NCBI RefSeq assembly: GCF_002163625.1
Contig: NZ_CP020892.1
Location: forward strand, 2,604,001-2,668,000
Source: Pseudomonas sp. M30-35
Lineage (GTDB): Bacteria; Pseudomonadota; Gammaproteobacteria; Pseudomonadales; Pseudomonadaceae
Reading direction: 5' to 3'
Length of the DNA: 64,000 nucleotides
Below are positions 49,682 to 61,972 of this stretch, one piece after another. Made by a program: the position numbers and the translations under genes. A model generated the notes under the pieces. That model was not told where the DNA came from, did not search any database, and saw only the letters and a program-made list of their open reading frames with translations. Each line of letters opens with the position of its first letter. Position 1 is the stretch's first letter.

Positions 49682-50827
49682 TTAGCGCGCAGCTACACCG
49701 AGCGCCTGCAATACCCGCGCAAGCTCTGCCGATGGCTGATCATCAAAACTAACCTTGAGTCCTTCTATTTCTCTGCGCATTGGATAATTTTTGCGCAGTG
49801 CATCGAAAGCTGCACGCTGCTGCAGCTCATCGCCAATCAAGCTAAGACGAAAATCTGCATCATCTCGACGTGGGTCGTAAACCGCGTGGCAAATACTCGC
49901 AATCAGCCAGTCACACGGCACAGTCGCGGCAAAGCGCATCTCCGACAACCACGGTGCGGGCATTAAATCATCCAGGCGGTGCTTCTCTGGTTGCCCCATA
50001 AACGCGCAAAATGCACTGTAAATTTGTGCCGTCCCGCGCAATTTACCGTCGAGGCTATAGCCTGCAATATGCGGCGTAGCGATCCGGCATAGCGCAGCCA
50101 GTTGGGCATCCACGGTTGGCTCGGCTTCCCAGACATCCAACACTGCACGCAAATCCTCGCGCTGCACTAACAGTTGGCGCAACGCCAAATTATCAATCAC
50201 CGGGCCACGGCTGGCATTGATCAACCACGCGCCCCGTTGTAACTGAGATAGATTTTCAGCATTGAGCAGGTGATGGGTTGGGTGCTCGCCAGTTTTATCC
50301 AACGGGGTATGCAGGCTGATCACATCGCACTCGGTGATGATCTGTTGCAGGCTGACAAAATCCCCACCTTCATCTAACTGCCGTGGCGGATCACAGACCA
50401 ATACCGTCCAACCAAGACCTTGCAAAACAGCCTGCAGACGACTGCCGACCTGCCCCGCCCCGACAATGCCGTAAGTGCGCTTGGACAAATCAAGCGCTTG
50501 GTCCTGCGCCAGAACCAGCAAGCTCGACAATACATAATCGACAACACCACGCGCGTTGCAACCCGGAGCACTGGACCAAGCGATGTTGGCCTGCTGGAAA
50601 TAATCGAGATCAAGGTGGTCGGTACCAATGGTGCAAGTGCCGACGAACCTTACTGCACTGCCCTGCAACAATTGCTGATTGACCTGTGTTACCGAGCGCA
50701 CCAACAGCACATCTGCGGTGGCGACTGCTGCCGGGTCAATCGAGCGTCCAGGCTGGCGCGTGATCGAGCCAAAATCTGCAAAAAACTCATCAAGCAAGGG
50801 TATGTTTTCGTCTGCAACAATTCGCAT
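49682..50827 (-). CDS. pdxB: 4-phosphoerythronate dehydrogenase
   Basis: A 381-residue D-2-hydroxyacid dehydrogenase of the pyridoxal phosphate pathway. The start [20 protein letters not shown] is typical; the NAD motif [20 protein letters not shown] and the active-site residues (Arg in NASRGPVID, Glu in WEAEP, His in [10 protein letters not shown]) are visible. The C-terminal extra domain distinguishes PdxB from SerA. I use 50827 rather than the upstream in-frame ATG at 50866. Confidence 0.95.
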   Translation of the reverse strand: MRIVADENIPLLDEFFADFGSITRQPGRSIDPAAVATADVLLVRSVTQVNQQLLQGSAVRFVGTCTIGTDHLDLDYFQQANIAWSSAPGCNARGVVDYVLSSLLVLAQDQALDLSKRTYGIVGAGQVGSRLQAVLQGLGWTVLVCDPPRQLDEGGDFVSLQQIITECDVISLHTPLDKTGEHPTHHLLNAENLSQLQRGAWLINASRGPVIDNLALRQLLVQREDLRAVLDVWEAEPTVDAQLAALCRIATPHIAGYSLDGKLRGTAQIYSAFCAFMGQPEKHRLDDLMPAPWLSEMRFAATVPCDWLIASICHAVYDPRRDDADFRLSLIGDELQQRAAFDALRKNYPMRREIEGLKVSFDDQPSAELARVLQALGVAAR

Positions 50828-50953
50828 GGCATGGCTCCACGGGGCAAGCCTGTAGTCTAACAGCATGGTGCTCGCAGTTATCGACCGAGGCCGTGTAAAT
50901 CAATTGTTGCAACGCGCCCCTGAACAACCTATTAAAACAGATGATTACGGCCT

Positions 50954-50982
50954 TTCCTGACTAAAAGGTCAGAGCGTATACT
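50954..50982 (+). promoter_or_regulatory. Candidate promoter of the MATE gene with internal hairpin
   Basis: A good -10 TATACT (50977-50982) follows a weak -35 TTCCTG (50954-50959) by 17 bp. CTGAC-TAAAAG-GTCAG (50957-50972) lies in the spacer, a possible operator. Confidence 0.4.
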
Positions 50983-51007
50983 GCACGGTTTTACGAGAGC
51001 ATCAGTC

Positions 51008-52402
51008 ATGTCTGCCACCTCAGTCGCTGCAACACGGACTCAACGCGTAAGCCGCGAACTTCGTGGTTTGCTGATGCTCGCCACGCCAATCATCATCGCC
51101 CAGCTGGCGTATACAGCCATGGGCTTCGTCGATACCTTGATGGCTGGACGCGTAGGCCCTCGTGACTTGGCTGCCGTGGCACTGGGCAACTCGATTTGGG
51201 TGCCGGTTTTTCTACTGATGACCGGCATTTTGCTGGCAACCACACCGAAAGTCGCCCAGCGCTATGGTGCGGGTGATGAAGCCAGCATTGGCCCCTTGGT
51301 GCGCCAAGCTTTGTGGCTGGCGATCGTGGTCGGCGGCGGCGCAGCGGCACTACTCTGGAATGCCGAAGTTGTGCTGCACAGCATGAATGTCGAGCCTGAT
51401 TTGATCGCGCCATCAATGGGCTATCTGCGTGCAGTGGCTTGCGGCTTCCCTGCCGTTGCGCTGTACCACGTGCTGCGCTGTTTCAGCGACGGCCTTGGTC
51501 ATACCCGCCCAAGCATGGTTATTGGCATCCTTGGGCTAATGCTAAATATTCCGCTGAACTACATTTTCATCTACGGCAAATTGGGTTTACCTGCCATGGG
51601 CGGCGTTGGCTGCGGCTGGGCGACCGGTCTGGTCATGACTTTCATGTTTGTGTGCATGCTGGTATGGGTCAAATGGGCGTCCTTTTACAAGTCGAGCGAG
51701 CTGTTTAAACACTTCGACTGGCCGCAGTGGTCGGTGATCAAACGTTTGATATCTATCGGCTTGCCGATAGGCATCGCTGTATTCGCTGAATCGAGTATTT
51801 TCGCGGTGATCGCCCTATTGATCGGCGGCCTTGGTGCAACAGTTGTTGCTGGACACCAGATTGCCCTGAACTTCAGCTCGCTGGTATTTATGATCCCTTA
51901 CTCTTTGGGCATGGCGTCGACTGTTCGCGTCGGTCAGGCGCTCGGCCGCGACGACCCGCGCGGCGCACGCTTTGCAGCCGGAGTCAGCATGGCAACAGCG
52001 CTGGCCTACGCCTGCGGCTCAGCAACCCTTATTTTGCTGCTCCGCGAACCGATCGTCAGCATCTACACCCCGGACCCAACAGTGATTGCATTGGCATCCA
52101 CGCTGATTATCTATGCCGCGCTGTTCCAGCTCTCGGACGCGATTCAAGTCACCGCCGCAGGAGCTTTGCGCGGCTACCAAGACACTCGCGTGACCATGCT
52201 ACTGACGCTGTTCGCATATTGGGGCATTGGCCTACCCGTTGGTTATGCGCTGGGGCTATCCAATTGGCTGGGCGAGCCCTCCGGCCCGGAGGGCTTGTGG
52301 CAAGGCTTGGTGGTTGGCTTAACCTGCGCAGCTGTGATGTTGGCTATACGCCTGAGCCGGAGTGCGCGCAAATATATTCGCTTATCCAAGCAGACTGCAT
52401 GA
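51008..52402 (+). CDS. MATE-family multidrug/Na+ efflux pump
   Basis: A 464-residue protein with 12 hydrophobic segments in two halves. MATE family marks include PIIIAQLAYTAMGFVDTLMA in the first half and GLPIGIAVFAESSIFAVIAL, VAGHQIALNF and MVGQ-like TVRVGQALGR in the second. NorM/PmpM subfamily by resemblance. Exports cationic drugs or metabolites in exchange for H+ or Na+. Single gene; an inverted repeat lies 50 nt downstream. Confidence 0.92.
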   Translation: MSATSVAATRTQRVSRELRGLLMLATPIIIAQLAYTAMGFVDTLMAGRVGPRDLAAVALGNSIWVPVFLLMTGILLATTPKVAQRYGAGDEASIGPLVRQALWLAIVVGGGAAALLWNAEVVLHSMNVEPDLIAPSMGYLRAVACGFPAVALYHVLRCFSDGLGHTRPSMVIGILGLMLNIPLNYIFIYGKLGLPAMGGVGCGWATGLVMTFMFVCMLVWVKWASFYKSSELFKHFDWPQWSVIKRLISIGLPIGIAVFAESSIFAVIALLIGGLGATVVAGHQIALNFSSLVFMIPYSLGMASTVRVGQALGRDDPRGARFAAGVSMATALAYACGSATLILLLREPIVSIYTPDPTVIALASTLIIYAALFQLSDAIQVTAAGALRGYQDTRVTMLLTLFAYWGIGLPVGYALGLSNWLGEPSGPEGLWQGLVVGLTCAAVMLAIRLSRSARKYIRLSKQTA

Positions 52403-52452
52403 CTGCAATCGCGGGCAAATGACTACTCCTTGGGCAAAGGCTCAGGGAGCGG

Positions 52453-52501
52453 ACGCCAAGGACCAACTTCGACAACAGATAGCGAACTTGGTCCTTGGCG
52501 T
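52453..52501. other. Long inverted repeat after the MATE gene
   Basis: Arms 52453-52471 and 52483-52501 pair over 19 positions with one C-C mismatch around an 11-nt loop. No T tract follows on either side, so it may be a weak terminator or a transcript-end stabiliser. Confidence 0.5.
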
Positions 52502-52534
52502 GACACTTAAACAACAGAGGTTACAACCCTCTGG

Positions 52535-52960
52535 TTAGCAGCCGCTATTGCAGGGCTTGTAATCAGGATGATTAGCGCCATGAACACCATCATCAAAAAG
52601 GTCAAATGTCAGCACTTTAAGCGGCGCTTTCTCTGAAAGATTCTTAATCCAATGCTCGATATCATTATATTCCGCAAAACAATCACCGGCCTTCCAGATA
52701 ACCGTGTCTTTTGATTTATTGGAATGCTCTTCCCCAACGCCTTCAAGCACATAAAGAATCGCAGGTCGATTCTCATGAGAGTGAAGAACAATGGTTCCAC
52801 CAGGATGGCACTCAAGTAGTCGACAGCGCATACGGCGGTCCAGAAGCGGAGCACCATAACCCGGAACAACAATATCCTGCATATTGATGGATGCAAGATC
52901 TGTTGATATTTCGTCATCATTGAGTTTGACGGTAGGCTTCGGGAATTTATTGTCGTCCAT
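52535..52960 (-). CDS. Cupin-domain protein, RidA-linked
   Basis: A 141-residue single-domain cupin: HPGGTIVLHSHENRPAILYV carries the first metal-binding motif (His-x-His ... Glu), followed by a KAGDCFAEYNDIEHWIKN segment with the second His. Substrate unknown. The ATG at 52960 is chosen; a GTG at 52969 has too close a ribosome site. It follows the RidA gene by 63 nt on the same strand, so the two probably form an operon acting on one small metabolite. Confidence 0.85.
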   Translation of the reverse strand: MDDNKFPKPTVKLNDDEISTDLASINMQDIVVPGYGAPLLDRRMRCRLLECHPGGTIVLHSHENRPAILYVLEGVGEEHSNKSKDTVIWKAGDCFAEYNDIEHWIKNLSEKAPLKVLTFDLFDDGVHGANHPDYKPCNSGC

Positions 52961-53023
52961 AACTAACACATCTCCAACACAGATTAATAATTTGCTCTTT
53001 CCTCAACAAGGAAAGTCATTGGG

Positions 53024-53371
53024 TCAAATGCTGGCAAATACCTGCACTTCAACCACCCAGTCAGGGTTTGCAAGGCGCACCACTTGAATGGCAGCCCGCG
53101 AAGGTGTCTGCCCTTGTTCGCTGGCAACCCACTTATCCCAAACCTGATTGAACGCCTCATAGTCGCCCATATCCGTGAGAAAGATATTGGCATAGAGGAT
53201 ATTCGATTTGTCTGCTCCTGCCTTTTGCAAGAGGCCGTCGATAGTATTGAACACGCCTTGCGCTTGCTCAGTGACATCTTTACCTGAGGAGATTTGCCCA
53301 GACAAAACAAGAAGACTTCCGTTTTGCGAGGCTTGGCTCATCCGATCATTTTGATCAATCCTTTTAATCAC
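53024..53371 (-). CDS. RidA/YjgF family enamine/imine deaminase-like protein
   Basis: A 115-residue RidA fold protein: SGQISSGKDVTEQAQGVFNT, a central NIFLTDMGDYEAFNQVWDKW and the SRAAIQVVRLANPDWVVEVQ segment in which RidA has its Arg. RidA proteins hydrolyse reactive enamines from amino-acid catabolism; the family also includes specific deaminases. Together with the following cupin gene it may serve one catabolic step. No transporter or regulator is adjacent. Confidence 0.87.
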   Translation of the reverse strand: MIKRIDQNDRMSQASQNGSLLVLSGQISSGKDVTEQAQGVFNTIDGLLQKAGADKSNILYANIFLTDMGDYEAFNQVWDKWVASEQGQTPSRAAIQVVRLANPDWVVEVQVFASI

Positions 53372-54042
53372 TGCCTATTACTCCCTGTAAGTAATTACAC
53401 GCACCCATTCAGCTGCATTTGTTTCTAACCGCTTATAACTTTTTATAAAACCCAGCCCTCCAGACCATCATAAACATGAAAACAGATTAAACAACGATTC
53501 AAATACAATAACCCCAAATACAATCACCGCTTTATTAAATATTACACATCCTGATTTTAAAGCCCACTACTCGAGGATAACAATCACCCAGTTCAATCCG
53601 AAAGTTCTGTAGGCGCTTTCGCCTGCCAAGCAATTACCGGGGACAAACGTTGACGCACAGAGACTTGACCGCTTGATGCATCAAGCATGACCAACCGGAA
53701 ACTAGCGCACTTTCACAGTGATTTAATTCAGCCACTGGCATGGCGGCGATATCACCCGGCACAGTTGCGATGCGCCGACAGGACAGCAGAGCACGGACGT
53801 GCCTTTAAACGGGTCGAGTTTGCAGATTTCACGGGCATTGGTTGGCCAATAAACGGCTAGCCAATAAACAACGCTCTCGACAAATGGGTACGCTTGGTGG
53901 GGTATGCGGAAAATGCTTGCCCGGCATGTTTAGCGTCACGCGGGTTAGGCCCCTGGGCAAAGTCCTGTGCTGCTCGCGCCCTGAATAGACGCAGTCATCG
54001 TGCCGGACTTAGACAAACGACGCATTCATTGCAGCCTGGCAA
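53372..54042. other. Gene-poor region, probably decayed coding DNA
   Basis: No intact gene is visible in these 671 bp. The first part (to about 53600) is AT-rich. On the minus strand, about 53715-53599, an uninterrupted frame without a start reads FRLVMLDASSGQVSVRQRL then SPVIAWQAKAPTELSD and a stop, which looks like the end of a protein; stop codons interrupt it upstream. No family is recognised. Confidence 0.4.
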
Positions 54043-54294
54043 TCAATCGAGCTTGGTGCGGATCCAGTACAGGTACGTCCCAGACGCTTCAGCCTGATCA
54101 AGCAACTCATGACCCAGGAACACGCAGAATTTCGGCACATCCCGACGTGTTGACGGGTCTGTAGCGATGACTTTGAGCAAGCTGGCGGCTGGCAAATCGC
54201 GCACCTTGTTGTGCAGCATCATCACCGGCTCAGGGCAATTCAGTCCGCTGGCATCAAGTACCGCGTCAGGCGTGAGATCTTTCGGGTCAGACAT
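54043..54294 (-). CDS. tusA: Sulfurtransferase TusA
   Basis: An 83-residue TusA/SirA protein with the sulfur-carrying Cys in [11 protein letters not shown] (CPxP). It passes sulfur in tRNA 2-thiouridine (mnm5s2U34) synthesis and other pathways. Complete and of normal size. It lies downstream of rlmM, same strand, 65 nt apart. Confidence 0.95.
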   Translation of the reverse strand: MSDPKDLTPDAVLDASGLNCPEPVMMLHNKVRDLPAASLLKVIATDPSTRRDVPKFCVFLGHELLDQAEASGTYLYWIRTKLD

Positions 54295-54359
54295 CTAAAC
54301 ACTCCAAATATATGCCGCTATTGTCGCGCAAAGCTGACCCCAAGGTCACCTATTAGTAA

Positions 54360-55415
54360 CTACTTGCCTAGGCGGCGCAGATGGCAAGTGACCTCTTCAC
54401 GGTCGTGATAGAGCTGCTTACAGGCAATCGATACCTTAATCCGCCGCTCAGCAAAACCTGCTTCCATTCTGTCCAGCAGTTTACGCACCTCGGCATAGCG
54501 CTGCTTCATAGGCAGCTTGAGGTTGACCACCGCCTCGCGGCATAAACCTTCACCCAGCCATGTTTCCAGTAATGCCGCATTGCGCGCAGGTTTTTCTACA
54601 ATGTCACACACCATCCAGTCCACCGGCTGACGCGGCTTGTAGGTAAAACCGTCGGCCATCAAATGCTGCACCAAACCCGTATCCATCAAGCTTTGCGCCA
54701 TGGGTCCGTTATCAATGGCCGTGACCAACATGCCACGCCTGACCAATTGATAAGTCCAGCCGCCCGGGGCCGCGCCAAGATCGACACCCGTCATGTCGCC
54801 ATGCAACCGCTCATCCCACTCCTCACGCGGGATAAAGGTGTGCCAGGCCTCCTCAAGCTTCAACGTCGAACGACTCGGGGCCTCACGAGGGAATTTCAAC
54901 CGAGGAATACCCATCGGCCAAATAGCACTGTTATTTGACTCTGCCAGTCCCACAAACACCTCACGCCCACTCTTGAAGGTCAACAGCAAACGCGGCTTGC
55001 TCGGTTGGTCAACCAACTTGTTGGCTTTGGCTAATGCTTTGCGCAGCGGCACTTCGAATTTTTTGCAGAAATTCGACAGTTCCTTGCCGTCATTGGTATC
55101 GAGGACTTCGAGCCAAACACTGCCGCAAACCGGAAAGTCGCGCAGATGCTCAAGCAAAACACTGATGCGGTCCGTTTCGGGAAGATCAATAAATGCACCG
55201 CGCGCCCACTGGCGGGGGAAAATCAGTTGTTTAAAACGTACTCCCTGCATCAACCGTTCGGCACCGCCCGCTTCAGTGCAGATAAATTCTGCACAAGCGC
55301 TGGATGTTTTCGCTTTGGCGTAACCAGCGATTTGCAAATTAGCCGCATGCTCGCTGATTTCAGAGCAAACTTCGCTTTCAAATCCGGGCCGGCAATGCAG
55401 TAACAAAGTATTCAT
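54360..55415 (-). CDS. rlmM: 23S rRNA 2'-O-ribose C2498 methyltransferase
   Basis: A 351-residue S-adenosylmethionine methyltransferase, formerly YgdE. N-terminal THUMP-like part, then the Rossmann domain with VDLGAAPGGWTYQLVRRGM as the SAM site and the catalytic Lys/Asp segments WMVCDIVEKPARN and VVNLKLPMKQRY. The ATG at 55415 has GAGGAG upstream; the in-frame start at 55439 lacks one. Modifies C2498 of 23S rRNA. Confidence 0.95.
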   Translation of the reverse strand: MNTLLLHCRPGFESEVCSEISEHAANLQIAGYAKAKTSSACAEFICTEAGGAERLMQGVRFKQLIFPRQWARGAFIDLPETDRISVLLEHLRDFPVCGSVWLEVLDTNDGKELSNFCKKFEVPLRKALAKANKLVDQPSKPRLLLTFKSGREVFVGLAESNNSAIWPMGIPRLKFPREAPSRSTLKLEEAWHTFIPREEWDERLHGDMTGVDLGAAPGGWTYQLVRRGMLVTAIDNGPMAQSLMDTGLVQHLMADGFTYKPRQPVDWMVCDIVEKPARNAALLETWLGEGLCREAVVNLKLPMKQRYAEVRKLLDRMEAGFAERRIKVSIACKQLYHDREEVTCHLRRLGK

Positions 55416-55739
55416 CGGGGATCTCCTCAAGACGCGCATGATAGCGAAGTTGGGAACCCAAGGCTGTAAATCATGTCCAGCTTAGTAACCCATCAAAAAA
55501 CGACTGCATAAGGAAGACGCGTGCAAACCCTTCGCACAGCCAACGTCACACATCTGTGCTCGTTGCCTTTAGCTGGGTCGAGGTAGTAGCCGCTTGATGT
55601 TATCGGCCATGAGTGGCACGGTAAAAAATACATTCTATAAATGGCAGTGCTCTTCAGCTGCGACTAGCTTTTAAGCCTGCCTGAAGAAAACACAACACGT
55701 TCAGCCCGACCAGCCGTGTGGTCATGAAAGGAGCTTTGA
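55416..55739. other. Divergent region rlmM/acnA
   Basis: The 324 bp hold the promoters of rlmM (minus) and acnA (plus). Only a -10-like TATAAA at 55636-55641 and AAAGGAG just before acnA stand out; no -35 partner, operator or gene was seen. Confidence 0.4.
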
Positions 55740-58484
<2,745 letters not shown>

Positions 58485-58494
58485 CCTGACTAGA

Positions 58495-58524
58495 GCGCTC
58501 GGACATTAATAGCTGTCCGAGCGC
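58495..58524 (+). terminator. Hairpin after acnA
   Basis: GCGCTCGGACA (58495-58505) pairs exactly with TGTCCGAGCGC (58514-58524), loop TTAATAGC, 11 nt after the stop. The stem is strong but no U tract follows, so it may be a terminator or a 3' stabiliser. Confidence 0.5.
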
Positions 58525-58544
58525 CAGTTCAAACAGGGATAAAA

Positions 58545-58558
58545 TTGATTTAAATCAA
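58545..58558 (+). promoter_or_regulatory. ANR/FNR box upstream of aer
   Basis: TTGATTTAAATCAA is an exact TTGAT-N4-ATCAA ANR box, about 100 nt before the aer start. Its centre would put a class II start site near 58593, with a weak -10 TATTTG (58581-58586). Oxygen-responsive expression of the aerotaxis receptor follows from this. Confidence 0.8.
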
Positions 58559-58657
58559 TCAAACTAAAGTTCAGTAACTTTATTTGCTAAATCACCCTCA
58601 ACTTGCGACGCCTCGGGCCGATGATATGCAGTATCAACTTCATGGATCTGCCACGTC

Positions 58658-60223
58658 ATGCGCAACAATCAGCCTATCACCCAACGTGAACGCACCTTCC
58701 CTGCCGAGCAACGGCTGATATCCACGACAGACCTCAAAGGTCAAATCACTTATTGCAACGAAGCTTTTATTGCGATCAGCGGTTTCTCCGACGCCGAACT
58801 ACTTCGCGCGCCGCACAATCTTGTGCGTCATCCGGATGTTCCGTCAGCAGTGTTTGAACACATGTGGGCCACCTTGAAAAAAGGTCGTCCCTGGATGGGG
58901 ATCGTCAAAAACCGCTGCAAAAATGGCGACCATTACTGGGTTAATGCTTATGTCACACCGGTGCTTGAACGCAACCAAGTAGTTGGCTATGAATCGGTAC
59001 GGATCAAACCCACGAGCGAACAGATCAAGCGCGCTGAAAATCTTTACATGCGCATCAACGCAGGTAAACCTGCGATGTCAGCCGCGGCCAAACTACAGCC
59101 AATAATCGTCGACTGGCTGCCTTTTTTGCTTGTCGCGATGATTAGCTGGCTGATTGGTTCTTGGCTGGGTACTTCCATCGGCTTATTGGCTTCGGCACTG
59201 GTTGCTGTACCTGTCGGAGCCCTCGGTTTACGCTGGCAGCAACGCGGTTTCAGGCGCCTACTGAGTCTGGCTGAGAAAACCACCTCAGATCCGCTTATCG
59301 CGCAAATGTACACCGACACTCAAGGCCCTCTCGGCCAACTTGAAATGTCTGCATTGAGCCAGGAGGCACGCCTCAAAACCTGCTTAACCCGCTTGCAAGA
59401 CAGCGCCGAGAACCTTACCAAGCAAGCTTGCCAGGCAGACAAACTGGCGCAGAACAGCTCTGCTGGCCTTGAACGTCAACGCCAAGAAACCGAGATGGTC
59501 GCCACTGCCGTAAACGAAATGGCAGCCACCACACTCGAAGTTGCGAGTAATGTCGCACGTACCGCCATTGCCACCCAAGAAGCCAATCGGCTGTCCAGTG
59601 AAGGTCGCGCCATCGCTGCTGAAACTCGCGAAGCCATTCAACGCTTGTCGGTATCAGTCAGTGAAACCGGCGAAACGGTTACTCGCTTGGCCCAGGACAG
59701 CAACGAAATCGGCGGCGTGGTTGATGTGATTAAAGGCATCGCCGATCAAACCAACCTGTTGGCACTTAACGCTGCCATCGAAGCGGCTCGCGCTGGTGAC
59801 ATGGGCCGTGGCTTTGCCGTGGTGGCCGATGAAGTCCGCTCGCTTGCCCAGCGCACAGCTGAGTCGACCGAGCAAATTCACGGTTTGATCGCCAAACTGC
59901 AACGCACCGCAGAAGAAGCCGTCATGACCATGGATATTGGTCGCAAACAGGCTGACGATGGCGTCGAACGGGTATTAAAAGCTGACGAGGCGCTCTCTGG
60001 TATCAGCGACTCCGTAGCCAATATTGCCGATATGGCCGATCAAATAGCTGCCGCTGCTGAAGAACAGAGCGCTGTCGCTGATGAGATCAACCGCAATATC
60101 ACCACCATCGCCCAACTCTCAGACCAAACCGCAGCCGATGCGCAAAGCACCGCAGCACTTAGCCAAGAATTAACCCAAACAGCGCAGGGTCAGTATTCCC
60201 TGGTCGAGCGCTTCAATCGTTAA
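58658..60223 (+). CDS. aer: Aerotaxis receptor
   Basis: A 521-residue energy-taxis chemoreceptor. N-terminal PAS domain ([51 protein letters not shown]) that binds FAD, two membrane stretches near residues 148-190 without a large periplasmic loop, a linker and a cytoplasmic signalling hairpin with [20 protein letters not shown] and [14 protein letters not shown]. It senses redox state and talks to CheA/CheW. In P. aeruginosa the gene next to acnA is aer and is ANR-dependent; the box upstream fits. Confidence 0.95.
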   Translation: MRNNQPITQRERTFPAEQRLISTTDLKGQITYCNEAFIAISGFSDAELLRAPHNLVRHPDVPSAVFEHMWATLKKGRPWMGIVKNRCKNGDHYWVNAYVTPVLERNQVVGYESVRIKPTSEQIKRAENLYMRINAGKPAMSAAAKLQPIIVDWLPFLLVAMISWLIGSWLGTSIGLLASALVAVPVGALGLRWQQRGFRRLLSLAEKTTSDPLIAQMYTDTQGPLGQLEMSALSQEARLKTCLTRLQDSAENLTKQACQADKLAQNSSAGLERQRQETEMVATAVNEMAATTLEVASNVARTAIATQEANRLSSEGRAIAAETREAIQRLSVSVSETGETVTRLAQDSNEIGGVVDVIKGIADQTNLLALNAAIEAARAGDMGRGFAVVADEVRSLAQRTAESTEQIHGLIAKLQRTAEEAVMTMDIGRKQADDGVERVLKADEALSGISDSVANIADMADQIAAAAEEQSAVADEINRNITTIAQLSDQTAADAQSTAALSQELTQTAQGQYSLVERFNR

Positions 60224-60349
60224 GGTCTGCACACGAGCATGGCGCGTTACAATAGCGCGCCCTACTCGGTAATCTAGACAAAATAATCTAGAGAAACTTA
60301 ATCAACACCTGCATTATCGCTGCTTTCAATAAAGCCTAGGACGCACGCG

Positions 60350-60679
60350 ATGAATATCAGCAATATTCCCTTTGTTACCACCGACTGGGCGGCGATTGAG
60401 CCAACACAACATGCTGGTGAAACAGGCGTTGCTACTTGGCGCACCAGCCAGTTCGGTGACATCCGCGTGCGCATCGTCGAATACTCAGCGGGCTACTTGG
60501 CTGATCACTGGTGCAGTAAGGGCCATGTCTTGTTCTGCCTAGAAGGTGAATTGCACACCGAATTGGAAGATGGTCGCACCTTTACCCTTAAACCGGGCAT
60601 GAGCTATCAGGTCGCCGACAATGCTGAACCACATCGCTCATCAACACAGACAGGCGCCAAGCTGTTCGTAGTTGATTGA
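60350..60679 (+). CDS. Small DHCW-type cupin-fold protein
   Basis: A 109-residue single-domain cupin. Family-like DHWCSKGHVLFCLEGELH in the middle holds metal-binding His residues and the C-terminal AEPHRSSTQTGAKLFVVD closes the barrel. Function unknown. Upstream is a direct repeat AATCTAGA (60271-60278 and 60285-60292). Alone between aer and the lipoprotein. Confidence 0.8.
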   Translation: MNISNIPFVTTDWAAIEPTQHAGETGVATWRTSQFGDIRVRIVEYSAGYLADHWCSKGHVLFCLEGELHTELEDGRTFTLKPGMSYQVADNAEPHRSSTQTGAKLFVVD

Positions 60680-60718
60680 ACGCAAAACCTGCCCTACATT
60701 TAATCCATCAAGGATGTT

Positions 60719-60739
60719 CATTTGCGTAACCTGCAAATG
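60719..60739. promoter_or_regulatory. Inverted repeat upstream of the lipoprotein gene
   Basis: CATTTGC (60719-60725) and GCAAATG (60733-60739) form a 7-7-7 inverted repeat about 76 nt upstream of the lipoprotein start; a candidate operator or hairpin. Confidence 0.3.
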
Positions 60740-60814
60740 CACGCCTGTTGCATGTCAATGAAATCAACGGCGTAGGCATTTACGCTGAAACATACATCAG
60801 GATCAGGTGTCAGC

Positions 60815-61387
60815 ATGAAGCTTACTTCCACCCGTTTACTCGTTGTGTGCATAGGCTCAGTCATTGCTGGATGCACCTCTTTACCCTCGCCCGAATACAC
60901 AGTGACCAGCGATGAAAAATTCAACCTGCAAAACGCAGGCATAATCGTCGGCTCGATTGATGACGCGGCCTATGCGGGTGCTGATATTCAGTTTCGCGAC
61001 ACCCTGAGTGGCAGCACTTACACCATCACAGACGCGAACGCCTCAGAGTTCTCAATGTGGCTCCCAGCAGGCACCTATGCGGTATCAGCGATCGGCCCGA
61101 GCAAAGCATGGCTTGGCACTTACAGTCGCCCACTGACATTCAGTGTGAGCAACGGTGCAATCAACTACATTGGTGATGTGTCTTACGGTTGCGTACAGCA
61201 AAGCCCTAGCCTTGCCTGGTACGGTCAGCGCTACTGTGGCATTGGCTCAGTACCTGAGCAGTGCACCACGGCGCACCCACTCACTTCAATGTGCGTGATT
61301 GATAACCAGCAGCAATCAGTAAGCGCATTCAAAGACAATTTCTCGCAATTTTCTGATACCCCTGAAATGTCAGCACTGATGAACTAA
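60815..61387 (+). CDS. Predicted lipoprotein, unknown function
   Basis: A 190-residue protein whose signal ends in the lipobox VIAGC, with Cys20 as the lipidated residue and TSLPS following, so it should be anchored to the outer membrane. The mature part is beta-rich (GIIVGSIDDAAYAGADIQF, LPAGTYAVSAIG) like a carboxypeptidase-regulatory or Ig-like fold, with Cys in YGCVQQS, RYCGIG, EQCTTAH and SMCVID. No family recognised; a conserved Pseudomonas lipoprotein is possible. Confidence 0.75.
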   Translation: MKLTSTRLLVVCIGSVIAGCTSLPSPEYTVTSDEKFNLQNAGIIVGSIDDAAYAGADIQFRDTLSGSTYTITDANASEFSMWLPAGTYAVSAIGPSKAWLGTYSRPLTFSVSNGAINYIGDVSYGCVQQSPSLAWYGQRYCGIGSVPEQCTTAHPLTSMCVIDNQQQSVSAFKDNFSQFSDTPEMSALMN

Positions 61388-61498
61388 TCGGCGCTACGTG
61401 GTTAATAGTTTTGCAGCAGATTTGAACCAGATAGACGGCAGACTGCCAAACAGGCTACATCCGTTCTCGCGAAATACACCTGTTGAGCACTGCCCTCT

Positions 61499-61888
61499 AT
61501 GCTAAAACGCATCCACCACGCTGCCATTATTTGCTCCGACTACTCACGTTCCAAACACTTCTACGTCAATATCCTTGGCTTGCAGATTATTGCCGAACAG
61601 TACCGGCAAGACCGTCACTCCCATAAGCTCGACCTGGCGTTGGCTGACGGCTCGCAAATCGAGCTATTCTCGTTTGCACAGGCCCCTGCTCGCCCCTCAT
61701 ACCCTGAAGCACAAGGCCTGCGCCATCTGGCGTTCGAGGTCGATGACGTTGCCCAGGTCAAAGCGCAACTTGAGCAGCAAGGCATAAGCGTTGAGCCCAT
61801 CCGGATTGATCAATACACACAACGTTGCTTTACCTTCTTCAGCGATCCAGACGGATTGCCTCTCGAACTCTATCAAGCTGCGCCCTGA
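61499..61888 (+). CDS. VOC family (glyoxalase-like) protein, YaeR type
   Basis: A 129-residue vicinal-oxygen-chelate protein starting MLKRIHHAAIICSDYSRSKH, with metal-ligand candidates His6/His7, a Glu near ADGSQIELFSF, His in GLRHLAFEVDDV and the terminal Glu in LPLELYQAAP. Matches the YaeR/glyoxalase-like subgroup, whose substrate is unknown. Single gene. Confidence 0.87.
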   Translation: MLKRIHHAAIICSDYSRSKHFYVNILGLQIIAEQYRQDRHSHKLDLALADGSQIELFSFAQAPARPSYPEAQGLRHLAFEVDDVAQVKAQLEQQGISVEPIRIDQYTQRCFTFFSDPDGLPLELYQAAP

Positions 61889-61972
61889 CAGACTGTGCAT
61901 CTGTAATTTTTAGCGGGCCTGGCCCTCAGTAGACCGTCGCACCCGCGATAGCCGATCTGACTAGGAACTCAC

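Noticed and set aside
53894..54097. A 67-codon plus-strand frame between RidA and tusA
   Set aside because: No ribosome binding site, no recognisable motif, and it runs into the tusA 3' end on the other strand.
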